Positions 47,575 to 59,420 are shown, counted from the first letter of the stretch. The stretch: DNA of 64,000 nucleotides from Mercenaria mercenaria (GCF_021730395.1 NC_069361.1:70193001-70257000); one strand, 5' to 3'. Numbers and translations are program-made. Notes: a model not told the origin generated them from the sequence alone.

Positions 47575-48660
47575 AGATACCAAGAACTTGTTTTTGCCCT
47601 GTCCGTCCGTCACACTTCATTTCCGATCAATATCTAGAGAACCATTTGATCTAGAACCTTCAAACTTCATAGGGTTGCAGGGCTTATGGAGTAGACGACC
47701 CCTATTGTTTTGGGGGTCACCCTATCAAAGGTCGTGCCTGAACATGGAAAACCATTTCCGATCAATAACTTGAGAACCACTTTACCCAGAATGTTGAAAC
47801 TTCATAGGACGATTGATCATGCAGAGTAAATGACCCCTATTGATTTTGGGGTCACTCTATTAAAGGTCACGGGCCTGAACATGGAAAACCATTTCCGATC
47901 AGTAACTTGAGAACCACTTGACTCAGAATGTTGAAACTTCATAGGACGATTGGTCATTCAGAGTAGATGATCCCTATTTATTTTGGGGTCACTCTGATAA
48001 AGGTCAAGGTCACAGGGGCCTGAACAAGGAAAACCTTTTCCAGTCAGTAACTCGAGAACCAATTTACCCAGAATGTTGAAACTTCATAGGATGATTGGAC
48101 ATGCAGAGTAGATGACCCCTATTTATTTTGGGGTCACTCTATTAAAGGTCAAGGTCGCAGTAAACAGAACATGGAAATCCATTTCCGGTCAGTAACTGGA
48201 AAACTACTTGACCCAGAATGTTGAAACTTCATAGGGTGATAGGACCTACAGATTAGATGACCCCTATTGTTTTTAGGGTCACTCTATTAAAGGTAAAGGT
48301 CGCAGCAGACAGAATATGGAAATCCATTTCCGGTAACTTTTGAGAACCATTTGACCTAGAACCTCAAATTTCATAGGGTGATAGGACTTACAGAGTAGAT
48401 GACCCCTATTGTTTTTGGGGTGCCTCCATCAAAGGTCAAGGTCACAGGGCGCTGAACATAAAAAACTCTTTTCAATCAATAACTTGAGAACCACTTGACC
48501 CAAAATGTTGAAAGTTAGTGTGGTGATTGGACATGCCAAGTAGATGAACACTATTGCAGCCAACCATCAGTGTTTCTTTTACTTTTGCTCCTGTCTCCTA
48601 TTGACTTCTTGCCTATAGGACTATGCATTGGGGGAAACGTGTGCTTTTCTACAAAAGCAT
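47575..48660. repeat. Minisatellite element with about 140-bp monomers
   Basis: Head with CTGTCCGTCCGTCACAC, then about seven monomers each containing CATTTCCGATCAATAACTTG, AGAATGTTGAAACTTCATAG, TGACCCCTATTGATTTTGGG and AAAGGTCAAGGTCACAG (TTGAAAC at 47794, 47931, 48076 and 48221: spacing 137-145). It ends with GGGGGAAACGTGTGCTTTTC and AAAAGCATCTTCTAG. Pearl-like architecture and no coding capacity. Confidence 0.75.
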
Positions 48661-50530
48661 CTTCTAGTTTGTACTTGTGGAGAAATTGTCTGCATTACAA
48701 CAATGGTTCATATTCGTCCTTGTGGGGACATTTTTCTGTCACAAGCTGATGACTTGGTGTACATTATATTTTTGTCAAATATTTGGGGAAGTTAAACTGA
48801 TCATTACATCACATAAATTTTAAACATTTCATACAGTGCTTGCTGAATATTAGAACTATTTAGAGTGAAGTTGGCGTTTTCAGATAAAAACCTCATCATA
48901 AAACAATTTCTCTAGATAATTGAAACATCATGAGATACAAACAGAATTTCTGTTTGAAATTGTATTTGAAACAGATTGGCCAAATAACAAAAAAAAGGTA
49001 TAAAGCTAGTCCATCTATGTACACCTACTCTATATTCAGGAAAATTATTTAAAGCTGGTTTTGGAAGATTTTTTTCTTGTCTGTTACTGGTAGCTAGTTT
49101 CTTGTTTTTATACTTGTAAATAAAATCTACCTTCCACTGAATCATGGTATAAAGCTTTCGTTGATAGAGTACAGTAGTGCTTGTGAACTTTGACTGATAA
49201 CCAATATTTTTAAAATTCGTCCTTGCATACTATAATGATGAAATCTAGAGCAAAACTGATTAAATTGTCTGACATAACAGATGTTAAATCTATTCTCTTC
49301 CCATAACACTAGTGAAATTAGATAAAAATGGGTCAAGGGAGGTCGAAAGGTTGAGACGAGATAACAAACTTGTCTGTTCAGTCCTAGATTATATCAATTC
49401 CGTCAACCCTGGTTTGTACCAGATTTCGTCAACTTGTACCAACTAAACACATGATCTAGAATACATCTGATCAGTTTAAGAAGTTAACTTGTTGACGCCA
49501 GTTATATGCACTGAATACTATATCACAAATTCCATTCATGTGATTCAAACTCGAGCACCTAGTTGGGAAACCGCCACACGTTCAAACCCATCCGCAGTTC
49601 CTTGGCGCTCAACAACAATTAAGTTTTACAGAACAGGAAGGAAGTTAGATATGTCTGATACCTATTATGTAACAAAGTGTGTTTTGGGTGGGGGCATCGA
49701 ACGTTTCTTGTGAACTATCTAGCCGACTTGTGGAAGGTCGTTGTTATCGCTTAGATACCCAACTGAAGAAACGTCTAGGTCCTGCTGCCAACATTCAATC
49801 CGAAAAGTCACCTGAACGATAAGAACTGTATTGGTGTGACTTAAGGTAGTTCTGCACGTTTGATAAGCCGGAAGTGATGGCGTAACGTCACTTGTCCGGA
49901 AAACGTAGAATAAAGCCTGGATTCGGCGTACGGAAATGAAAATCATTTTATGAATTAATGGCAACCTGTGCGTTATTTTATTAAAATAGGACAGTTACTA
50001 TATTTCTAAAGTTAAAATATATTATTTAAACATGTGACACGTTAAATAATTCAAAATAATGTCTTAAAATTCGCTTGAAATAGGCGGTTCACTTTAATCA
50101 TGGCCAAATATCACAAAAATAAGCACACGGACCTATACATTTTTTTTCACCATATTATAGGCCATATGTTTATTTACGACTGTGAGAAGTTTCATTAAAA
50201 TCTACATTTTAGAAAAAAAAAATATTCGCGAAAATGTTATGAAAGTTGCAATTTTCCCATAGGCTCCCATTATGAAAGATTGCGTGCGGTCCAAACTTTC
50301 AAATCAGTCTAGCAAAAAATCAAGCACATGACCCTATCTTTTTTATTTGCTGATTTTTCTAAGTATATTCCGAAGTTTTGAAAAATCAGAGTTTAATCAA
50401 ATTCTACATTGTAGAAAAGATTAAACCCCGTAAATAACAAAAATATATTTTACAAAAAAATGCTATTTTGTTTTAATAATACACATAGGAGAACCTGTTC
50501 CATATAATGTTTCATGAACATTTGAGACAT
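48661..50530. other. Intergenic sequence without recognised genes
   Basis: No conserved frame or RNA gene seen. A GC-richer patch at 49852-49900 combines CCGGAAGTGATGGCG and TAACGTCA (ETS-like and CRE-like words) after TTAAGGTAGTTCTGCACG; it may be the end of another TTAA-flanked repeat, but its partner end was not found. Confidence 0.35.
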
Positions 50531-50532
50531 AA

Positions 50533-50790
50533 GGGCCTCTGTTGCCGGGTGGTTAATGTAGCTGACTCACTCACTTGCCGCTCACCGCTGTGGGTTAGAA
50601 TCCTCCCTTAGAGCGTAGAACTCTTAACAACGAGGAAGCAATCCAGCTAGCTTAGAAAAGTCTGCGATTCTTCCCAGATGCCTGCTCGGCCAGAGCCATG
50701 GGATCTTCTTCCACCATTAAAGTTCGAAAGCCGCCTTATGACTTATAACTGTGCCGGTGCGACGTAAAACCCAACGAAAATGAATACATG
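50533..50790 (+). mobile_element. SINE family B with tRNA-derived head
   Basis: GGGCCTCTGTTGCCGGGTGG-TTAATGTAGCTGAC supplies an A-box-like segment and GCTGTGGGTTAGAATCCTCC the B-box region. The body includes CAGATGCCTGCTCGGCCAGA, CTTCTTCCACCATTAAAGTT and GACTTATAACTGTGCCGGTG, ending CGACGTAAAACCCAACGAAA. It lies just beyond the poly(A) site of the secreted-protein gene. Confidence 0.7.
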
Positions 50791-50826
50791 GAGACAAAAA
50801 TACGACACTGAGTTAATTGGTAGCTT

Positions 50827-50832
50827 TTTATT
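50827..50832 (-). terminator. Poly(A) signal of the secreted-protein gene
   Basis: AATAAA on the - strand, 178 nt past the stop codon at 51010. The paralogue at 63260 has its AATAAA at almost the same distance. Confidence 0.6.
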
Positions 50833-51009
50833 AATACATAAATAAATTCAAGAATAGAAAAAAACGTTATGTAGATTATAAGGCATGCATTTACCAGTGA
50901 ATACAATATACATCATAACAGCTATGTTGGATTAAATGGGTGAGGTATATGATTGTATAGTCAATTGGTAAACTACAAAAAGGCCAAGTCTTGTGTTTTG
51001 GATCCCAGC

Positions 51010-54000
51010 TCACATCTCAACCTTCACATCAGCACACTGATAAAAGACGGCTGGAGCCTGAGAATTGTTTGTTACGTATGTTGCCTGAAAAAAAGTAGAA
51101 GAAACCCTTTAAAACCTTAAAATAGTCACTGATTTCATGAATTCAGAATTTTAAAGATAAGTTAGATTTTTATTTCTTGCCTCTTAAGACTAGGATGACA
51201 ACCTGGCAGGTGTGTACATAATATTGTGCCCATAGGACACGGATGCACCCACATACTGCATCATTCTCTATATGGCAAAAGTTGTCAAAGGGCCATAACT
51301 GCAGTAAAATTGTTCATCCTTTATGGTCATCTGCACATTAAGCTTGATCATTATGCTAATAGTGTGGGAAGAGTTGGACGCACAATATTTCGGGACGTAC
51401 GGACAGCAGCAACGCTATGCCCCCCCCCCCCCCCCCCCCCCCCCCCACACACACATGATAGAACGGTGAAATTTCCCTAGTATGGGGACTAATCAATACC
51501 TTATAGAGGCAACTGATCGAATAAGATGTACCCTTTCTTCGATTTTTCCATGAACTCGTATTATCAAATCGCCATCTTATCTCTATTTTTTAAATCACAC
51601 TGTGGTGTTATCCAACATTGATTTTTGTCCAAGAATCGGTTGGTGCTAATAATAAATCACGTATTGACTATCCTAGTCAATAAGAATATTCATTTCAGGT
51701 AAGAGAAGGAATTTATGTTGAAATATTTCGCCAGTGGTGGTTTCACAATTCGTTTGAAAACATTCTACGTTATTTTCAATTAATTGCAGGCATTGTAGAG
51801 TCCAGAAAGAAGGACGTGACAAATGAGCCGCACCATGAGATAACCAACATAGTGCATTTGCGACCAACATGGATCCAGACCAGCCTGCGCCGCCGCGCAG
51901 TCTGGTCAGGATCCATACTGTTCGCTAACGGGTTCTCTCTAATTGCAATAGGCTTTGAAAGCGAACAGTATGGATCCTGACTAGACTGCGCGGATGCGCA
52001 GACTGGTCTGGATACATGCTGGTCGCAAATGCACTCTGTTGGTTTTTTCATGGTGCGGCTCAAATATTGTGATGTACAGACACAAATGTACTGTATATCA
52101 AATAAAAAATAAAGTTACCTGTAGCACAGCTCCCCCAATCGTCATTCTGAAAATAAGACAAAAAGAAGAATTTTACTGTTTAAGAAGAAATCATTAAAAA
52201 ATCATTAATCAAATGGTAAAATTATTTTGCATACAGTAGAGTCGCATCAAACTTTTTTTTTCACGAAAAATGTCTTATTAAGTTACGTTAACAACATCCT
52301 AATAAGCCGAATAAGTAAAGCTAGGTTCATGTGGGAGTCCGATTTATTAGTTCGTTAAAACAGTATCAAAGAGGGAAATTTTGACATAAGGCTATGTGTG
52401 TCTGAAGTCATTCGCCCCCACTTCCGATTTATATTGGGAAGCTGTGACTTTCAAAAAGTCATCAAATAAATTTAACTAACAAACAAGTGACATTTTTGTG
52501 GGTGAGGGTGGGTTTCAAGGGCGGGTGGGAGGAGGGGGTCAGACACTTTTTTTGAGATACATGTATAACTACTACAACGTAAAAAAGATAAAATAAATAT
52601 TGTAATAAATATTGCTTACCCGGTTGGGACCATGGCCTCTACTGAATAGAGGTGGAGGGATGGTTCTCCCATGTCCATTACTCGGCCAATCTCTTTCATC
52701 ATGGTTCCCTGCATAATTGTCACGGCAAAATATCCCTGAAAAACAAACATATACATGTTTAAGAAACAATCATACAGTGTTGCTCTTTTAAATTCACAGA
52801 ATTTAAGCAAAATCGTTTCAACATTTATTTCAAATTTGCCGCTGCACAGGACTTGAAAAATGTCGTAGCAAAAGACATACTTTCGTACATGGTCAATTGG
52901 TCTACAACGCTGAATCACATGCCCTTCAATGATGTGTGTCCAAGTATCAACCTGAGCTCTAATGAGAGAAAGGGTTGATGGTTCTACAAGCTGTAGCGGG
53001 GATGGGTAAATAGGGGGTCACCTTTTATTAAATGTCGCCCTAACGGGCTTCTGGGTTTTCTTCCACCATTTGAAGATGAAGCTATTCCACCAAAGTCACC
53101 ATTTGCTACAAATAGCGATAAATCCTTCATAAAAGCAAAACTGAAACAGTAGTGGTTTAGATAATCAAAGAACGCTCATCCTTGTACGTCAGTCGCATGA
53201 GAGTATTAAATGAATATGGACTTACTGGAGTTGCCTTTGCCCAGTGGTCAAGATTCTTCTGTAGCGTTACAGTGGTATTCTTTCCAGGGCTATAAATAAA
53301 GAAGTACTTCAGTAAAATTGAAATTCTTAAATTTGTAAACCACACATTTTTTATACTGATTGTTAATAATATTGCATAAAATGTACTCAGTTCAATATTT
53401 ATGGATGTTAGAATTACAAGTAAATATAAATTTAAAAGAAGCAGTCACATGTTATAGAAACAGTCACATTCTGACAAATTTACGAAATATTGGCGTACAC
53501 ACACGTACATATAACTGGAATTAAAGAAATGTCGTGATTCCATAAGTAATTTATAGCAAATCATAAATTAATCTTTTATAACCTGTACACTTTGGGGTTT
53601 TGATACTTAAATTATTTATCTGTCTGCTCAAAACGTTTTCATGGAATGTCTTAAAGAATACTTATAGAAACTTTGCTACAATTTAAACATCAAATCACTT
53701 ACGAGGCCAAATCTATTTAAATTGGCATTTGGTCCTCATTTTAACAACAACAAAAAGATGCGACTGTCTTTGCATTTCTTTAACTAAGAAAATGTACCAT
53801 TTCTAGTATTAAGACCAGAAACTTTGAAGAAGCCGAAGTACTAACATAAGGTAGAGATTTTTGTGCAATTCGACCGTTTGCGTCCTAAAGTTCACTCACT
53901 AGCAACGTTTGCTTTGATCAACAATTATTATATATGATAGCTATGAGGTGATATGTTCATAATTATCCAAACTAAAAACAGCAAGAGCCGCTAATAAGCC

Positions 54001-55628
54001 AGTTTTGAAGAGGAAAGTCCATTTTTAACATAAAATCACAAAATGCTTAAGCTATATCTGTGTGGTAATTCAGAAACAACTTGTGTACATCTGCTTTGTG
54101 TCTTTTGCCCCCTTTGATTAGACATCAATTAAATGAAAAAAAAATTCACATTAAGTTTTGAACTTACAAATAAAGTAGATGCTCACGGGCAACATGTCAA
54201 GCCCGCCCTTTGACCCCTAACTGTGGCCTTGACCTTTGAGATAGGAACCTGGGGTTTGCACATTACACTCCATGTCAAATATAAACAAGATTCCTAAACG
54301 CATGTCAAAGTTATGGGCCGGACAGGACCTGACATGACCTTTGACCTCCACCTGTGACCTTGAACTTTGAGTTAGGACCCTTGCGCATGACACTCCGTCC
54401 CACTGAGGTTAACATTCATGCCAGATATAAACAAAATTGCTCCATGCATGTTAAAATTATGGTCTGGCCAAACATATTCCGACGCACGCACGCAAATACA
54501 CCGAACAACCATTTGGACGACAAGCGGGCTCGACAAAACAATCACATACACAGATTTCAAGTGGACACTCAAACAGACAAACAACGACCAAACTAAGGCT
54601 CGAACCAAGAACCTGTGGCAGCAAACAACGGGGAAAGAAAGTGACGCTTACTTTAAGATTGCCGTTGGTGTAGAGATTGCTCTGCCTCCGCATGGTCCAG
54701 TCAACAAGATACAATCATCTGATCCTGTAACAAAAATAATTCATTTTGTAGAACACTGCATTTCTAAAGAAAAAAAAACGGTAATGCAAGTATGGAAGGC
54801 CAGTGCGGCACGTTGGTCTTTCATACGTAACCATGTGTTTACAAGTATCTGAAAATTCACTGCTCGTTCAATATTTTGTTGAAATAACTTCAAACCCTTG
54901 TGATTAAACAAAAAGAAATAAAATGAAATTCAAATGTAGCTTGTACATTTTATCTGTAAATTTCTTCAATGAAGTCTGTGACAGAAATGTCACACGGTTT
55001 AAAAACTCATGTGTGGCTACATTATAAATTGATAATATCTAAAATATACTGCAACAGTTTTTACTTTTGTACTCGTGTTTTTTTTGTGTTTTTTTTTTCA
55101 TCATATTTTTAAAAATATTTTCAACATATAAATAAGATTAATTGTACCAGTAACTGCCCAACAAGCAGAGTCAGTGGTGCAGTGGTTAGCAGGTTGGACT
55201 ACAACGTCGGGTTCGATTCCCGGTCGCGGCTGATCTCCCGACTAGTGTTCAATGCTGGATGATTTACTTAAATGGGTACTGTTTCCAGCAGTATCGGCCT
55301 AGACTGAATGCTGGAGAAGTAAATATGACGCCTGCAGTGGACTCGGCTGGAAATAAGTTGTTCCATCCATTCCAGGTGGGGACTTCCGTAAACTTCCCAC
55401 GTTTTACAAGAAACTTTACCCTTTTCTAACCACAAAAACACAACGTATGATTGCATTCTTAGTGACCAGCTGACACTTTAAACTGTAAATGATTTCTGTG
55501 AGAAACTACTCACCTGCTTTGTTCAAGCCCATCATAGATCCTCTCTGATGGGGGTTAATAAGGCACATGTGAGCTGATGATAGTGCCATAATGGCCGCGA
55601 AACACACTACAGAGAATATAGTATTCAT
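51010..55628 (-). CDS. Small secreted protein, X325/BIM1 LPMO-like copper-protein candidate
   Basis: Six coding exons on the - strand: 55514-55628, 54652-54724, 53226-53289, 52620-52735, 52119-52146, 51010-51084. All junctions are GT-AG, phases agree, 156 residues. A signal peptide (MNTIFSVVCFAAIMALSSA) ends before His20, so the mature protein would start HMCLINPHQRGS. Further landmarks: DDCILLTGPCGGR (about 41-53), NLDHW with His78, PGYFAVTIM (about 84-92), GGAVLQATYV (about 127-136) and YQCADV near the C-terminus (Asp151). Four cysteines in the mature part (22, 43, 50, 149) allow two disulfides. N-terminal His plus an internal His is the histidine-brace layout of LPMO-fold copper proteins; HxxL..P..RG, CGG and YQCADV are what I recall of fungal X325/BIM1 proteins, which bind copper but are not known to cleave polysaccharide. 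Function in an animal is unknown. Introns hold a palindromic MITE, a poly-C tract and a SINE. Confidence 0.8.
51195..51450. repeat. Minisatellite-element remnant ending in a 27-C run
   Basis: TTGTGCCCATAGGACACGGA, AAAGGGCCATAACTGCAGTA and GGACGTACGGACAGCAGCAA belong to the vocabulary of bivalve pearl-like elements. It ends with an uninterrupted run of about 27 C (51420-51446) and CACACACA. In the transcript of the overlapping - strand gene this is a G-run inside the last intron. Confidence 0.6.
51824..52062. mobile_element. TGAGCC palindromic MITE, copy 4
   Basis: Full-length foldback copy from TGAGCCGCACCATGAG to CATGGTGCGGCTCA inside the last intron of the secreted-protein gene. The arms mismatch at only a few positions, for example CGCCGCCGCGC against GCGCGGATGCGC. 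Confidence 0.88.
52388..52492 (+). mobile_element. SINE family A fragment
   Basis: GGCTATGTGTGTCTGAAGTC-ATTCGCCCCCACTTCCGATT matches the body of the SINE at 58588; the rest has decayed before an (ACAA)-like end near 52482. It lies in an intron of the - strand gene. Confidence 0.5.
54170..54490. repeat. Pearl-like element fragment, about two monomers
   Basis: TGACCTTTGACCTCCACCTG, CTTGACCTTTGAGATAGGAA and CATGTCAAATATAAACAAGA recur about 135 bp apart, followed by the head GACGCACGCACGCAAATACA. Located in the second intron of the secreted-protein gene. Confidence 0.55.
55165..55420 (+). mobile_element. SINE with tRNA-derived head (family C)
   Basis: GTCAGTGGTGCAGTGGTTAG-CAGG supplies an A box and GGGTTCGATTCCCGG a perfect B box, followed by a non-tRNA body with GACTAGTGTTCAATGCTGGA and CAGTGGACTCGGCTGGAAAT. 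It lies in the first intron of the secreted-protein gene, in antisense orientation. The acceptor stem is not closed, so it is not a tRNA gene. Confidence 0.6.
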
Positions 55629-55690
55629 CCTTGCTAAATTGACTGGAAGTTGTATCAGAACAGAATTGTACTACAAACGTTTCAACATTC

Positions 55691-55700
55691 CTTTTATATA
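55691..55700 (-). promoter_or_regulatory. TATA box of the secreted-protein gene
   Basis: TATATAAAAG on the - strand, about 65 nt upstream of the ATG at 55628, a fitting distance for a short leader. This contrasts with the TATA-less XPO1 promoter and suggests regulated, tissue-specific expression (inference). Confidence 0.6.
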
Positions 55701-55953
55701 TACGTATATCAGTTGTTTTGATTGCGTAAAGGGGTTCAGCTAGGTGATCACATGATACATCACGTGAACGTTTTCTTATCACGCGTTCGTTGTACTAATT
55801 TATATTCTACCGTTTAAGGGTACATTACAAATGACTTATTTTTGGAGAAAAAACTTTCACTGAAGTAACAGATTTTATTTTTTTTTTAAAAACAACACCT
55901 CAGCTATCAACTATTGAGAAATAACAATAGCCAAGTTTGCCACCATTAATAAA

Positions 55954-56106
55954 TGAGCCGCGCCATGAGAAAACAAACATAGTGCATTTGCGACCAGAAT
56001 GGATCCAGACCAGCCTGCGCAGTCTGGTCAGGATCCATGATGTTCGCTTTCAAAGCCTATTGCAATTAGAGAAACCGTTAGCGAAGAACATGGATCCCGA
56101 CCAGAC
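55954..56106. mobile_element. TGAGCC palindromic MITE, truncated copy 5
   Basis: Starts TGAGCCGCGCCATGAG as the other copies but lacks the last part of the right arm; the inner part (GTTCGCTTTCAAAGCCTATT ... AGAGAAACCG) is inverted relative to copies 1-4, as if the centre had flipped. It ends near GACCAGAC at 56106. Confidence 0.75.
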
Positions 56107-58324
56107 ATGTATAATAATAATACGTATGGCACTATTTTCTCGACGTGGTAACATTTGATACTTTATCCGAATTGAAGAGTTAATCTTGCGTTTGTATATC
56201 AACTGAAACAAATGACGTGTCAGTTTCTAATAAATCCAAGATCAATTCAAGCAATTAAATTTGTTTAGCCGAGACATTCTCACATCGCCGGACCCATTTT
56301 ATGATTGTTGTATTCGTGCATTGAGACGAAGTGAATGCGCAAACTCAATGCCTCCATTTCGAAAGGCTAAGCTCACACTTTGGGGTCAAAGATCATTATG
56401 GAGCTTGTCCGGGTCGTAACTTAAGCATACATGGTATAGCCGTCACAAGTTTTATTTGGCATAAATGTTTGCCTCAATGAGATGGAGTGTCGCGCACAAA
56501 CGACAAGTCCCAATATCAAAGGCAAAGGTCACACTGGGGTCAAAGTTCACATAAGACCTTATCTGGACCATACATTTGACATGCATTGAGCAATGTTCTT
56601 GTTTGGCAGAAATAATAATCTCATTGAAAAGACACTGGTCCTTATATCAAAGGTCAATATCACAACAAAGGGTCAAAGGTCATGTCAGATCACTGCCTTT
56701 TGTAATTGGCTACAATGTTCATGTCACTGAGACGGTGTGCCAACAAATAACTGGCATTTAGACATCAGCATCCCAAATATATCTGTATGCGATTGAAATT
56801 AAGTTGTCTGGCTTACAATTTTAAGCTGTGGGCTAATAGAGCTAATTGTTCATTCTTGCATGCCAGAGGTCTAGCATAGATCCCTGACTGTACGCTCGTC
56901 TCGAGACCCTTACGACCCTCTGAATGATGCGAATGATAGTTGTTATGGCATACCATTAGTTTTATGACACTTTAAGAAAATCCGACAGTCTTGATATAAG
57001 CAACTTGATCATGGAGGTATACAAGTGTAGATGTTTGTTTATTCGAAAGTTTACTTAATAGTATAGTAGACACTGTGACATATTTGGGCAACTTCTGCAG
57101 AAGACTGCAAGAAATAGTGAAAGAAAGAGAAGAAGCCCCAATGCAAGAATTTTCCCTGGTTCCTTAGCGTGAAGCATCCATACACGGGACTCTTATCGCA
57201 ATGCTAGTATAGTTTAGCTGTAGGAGCCGGGGCTCGAGGGGCACAACCCCTGGTTTCGCTGTCGGACAGTATTAACACTGGACAACTCGGTCCGCTCTGT
57301 TAGTGTGGAACCTATTCCCTGTCGCTAAAATAGGAAATATTTAAGACGACTAAAAACATGTATTTGTCAATATCTGGCTCTCGGTTCTCTAGAACGACGG
57401 CCTAAAGAACCGGTACTGTCTCTCCAGTCCGCTTTTGGTGAAAGAGTTGTGGCTAAAATTGTACTGACATGTCAATTGACGACAAACAGAACAATCAGAA
57501 CATATAAGATAATAATTTCTATAACAGACTTTCCAAAAGGTAATGGGAACACAAACAAGAACTCCAACAGCTTTTACTATTTATTACGACGTTATTCAAG
57601 GTCAAACAGCTATGTGGGCAACTGCACTAGCTTTCATCGAGGACATCGGGGAACTGAAATATATGGTGTATCATCTGGGCCGAAAGCCTACTTTAAAATT
57701 TGCGTGCATGAACATTTAATAGTTAAGTCCACGTTCAAGCACTAAACCACATAAAGAAAGAGCTGTTTCACCTGAAAACTGAACAGCATATAATACATGT
57801 CTATTACTCTAAAACGATTTTAAAGTTACTGATATATGCATAGAATTCCGGAATAGGAAGTTGCCACACAAAATTTCAAAGCATTAAAACAAAACCATTT
57901 TCAAACGATTTTCGGAATATATGTTTGTTTTGATAAATCTTCAATAATGTCCCAGTGCCGATATTTCACATAACCAAGTTTAACGTAGTTTTCATCAGTT
58001 GTTTCTTTTTATTTCTTTACACTGAATGGCATTCTCAGTTTGCTAATGGGGGATACCTTTTAAAGAATAGTTCAAGTATTCAGTCGCACGGCAGAGTAAT
58101 GTACAACATGCAAATGGTAGTTAAAGATGTTGTTCGTTGTGGTTTGCAATCTGACTAAAGTACATATCCTATTACGCTACGCATAGGATCTGAGAACGAC
58201 CTATTCATTGCCTCGTTCTGACGACCCTTTCGCTAGCCAATCAGAGTCTAACTTACAACATCTTGCAAATCTACCTGTTGCCTTGACTTTTGATATTTAC
58301 AATTCTTATGTCATAATGTATCAG
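56107..58324. other. Intergenic sequence with a decayed minisatellite element
   Basis: Between about 56340 and 56780 phrases such as CTTTGGGGTCAAAGATCATT, CACTGGGGTCAAAGTTCACA and AAAGGGTCAAAGGTCATGTC recur at 150-170 bp, as in the pearl-like arrays. From 56.8 to 58.3 kb I see no gene, RNA or clear repeat. Confidence 0.4.
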
Positions 58325-58402
58325 ATAGCCGGTTAGATCAGTCGGTAGGTCACTTGCTTTGTAAGCGAGGGGTCCTGGGTTCGAGCCCTGGAATAACTGC
58401 AC
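58325..58402 (+). mobile_element. tRNA-like sequence (SINE head or tRNA-Thr pseudogene)
   Basis: GCCGGTTAGATCAGTCGGTA carries an A-box-like D arm, CTTGC-TTTGTAA-GCGAG forms an anticodon stem-loop reading TGT, and GGGTTCGAGCC is a B box with a T arm. The acceptor ends do not pair, so it is unlikely to be a functional tRNA. Confidence 0.55.
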
Positions 58403-58587
58403 ATTTTTCTTACTCTTTGACATTCGAACATGTCGTCTGATTGGATAAAATAAAAATAGCAATACTGGAAATCCAAAATATACAGAAGACGAATGTGAAT
58501 TGGTCGTTCTCAGATCTTCGTTTAGAAGATCAAGTACTTTAGTCAGATTGTTGTGGTTTGTTGATGTACTGCTAAACCTTAAAATCA

Positions 58588-58825
58588 CATCCGCCCGCTG
58601 AGCTCAGTAGGGAGAGCGCAGATCTACGGATCGCGAGGTCGTGAATTCGATCCCCGGGCGGGGCGTATGTTCTCTGTGACGATTTGATAGAAGTCATTGT
58701 GTCTGAAATCATCCGTCCTCCCCCTCTGATTCATGTGGGGAAGTCGGCAGTTACTTGCGGAGAACAGCATTGAACTAGAACAGAATCCAGGCTAACTGCC
58801 TGCCGTTACACAGTTAAATCCTATT
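58588..58825 (+). mobile_element. SINE family A with intact tRNA-derived head
   Basis: CCGCCCGCTGAGCTCAGTAG-GGAGAGCGC is a clear A box, and CGTGAATTCGATCCCCGGGC contains the B box. The body runs through CATCCGTCCTCCCCCTCTGA, TTCATGTGGGGAAGTCGGCA and TTACTTGCGGAGAACAGC to TGCCTGCCGTTACACAGTTA. The tail GTTAAACCC(AAAC)n seen in other copies is missing. Best-preserved head among the family A copies here. Confidence 0.8.
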
Positions 58826-59084
58826 TCCGATAATTGTTTTTCTCTTATTTTTGACAAAAGACTGAAAACTGATTAACACAGTGGAAAGTTTTCTTGAATC
58901 AATTGTTTTTTTATCATCTCCCTTTATGGCTTTAACTGTAAAAGTTCATGTGCAGTATTAAAATTAGTGCTTTAAAATTTATACCAATGCAATTATGCGC
59001 AACATCTATTTGGACAGCTGTTTCATCTGTTTTTAACGTAAAATTTAAAGCCTTATGGAACTCTAAAATTTCACACATTAATAA

Positions 59085-59420
59085 TAGCCCATTGAGAGGA
59101 AGTGCATAGTGAAAGAACCATGACTAACAAATATATAACTGATTTTCAAGCGTGGAAGGGGTTTAATTCAAACTGCACACAGAAATGGGGGATATGAATT
59201 TCCTCCCTTTGATCAAATTACTCATTACTCTTGTCCTCAGTAGAATTCCATAACTAAGAAAAAGACTAACTTCACATATCGACAGAGGCCATTCAGAGGA
59301 AGTGCAGTGCACAAGAACCATAACTGCTTTGCTAAGAGGGTCATAATGGCCATAGATCGCGAACTTGAATTTGAGAGCTTAAACAAAGACTGTGCAACTA
59401 TGGAAGGAGATCATAATGTG
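59085..59420. repeat. Two diverged monomers of a minisatellite element
   Basis: CATTGAGAGGAAGTGCATAG-TGAAAGAACCATGAC near 59092 and CATTCAGAGGAAGTGCAGTG-CACAAGAACCATAAC near 59291 are about 197 bp apart. No terminal features seen. Confidence 0.5.

Noticed and set aside
49852-49964. Possible promoter with ETS-like and CRE-like words
   Set aside because: No gene starts nearby; the TTAAGGTAGTTC context looks like the end of a repeat rather than a promoter.
54354-54852. 80- and 144-codon open frames on the + strand
   Set aside because: They overlap a pearl-like fragment and are antisense to an exon (54652-54724) of the - strand gene.
55165-55230. tRNA gene
   Set aside because: A and B boxes are present, but no closed acceptor stem; a SINE body follows directly.
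57449-57745. 98-codon open frame in an otherwise empty stretch
   Set aside because: No recognisable domain, no exon signals and a composition expected by chance.
58325-58402. Functional tRNA-Thr (TGT) gene
   Set aside because: The anticodon and T arms look good, but the acceptor strands do not pair, and SINE heads of this type abound here.
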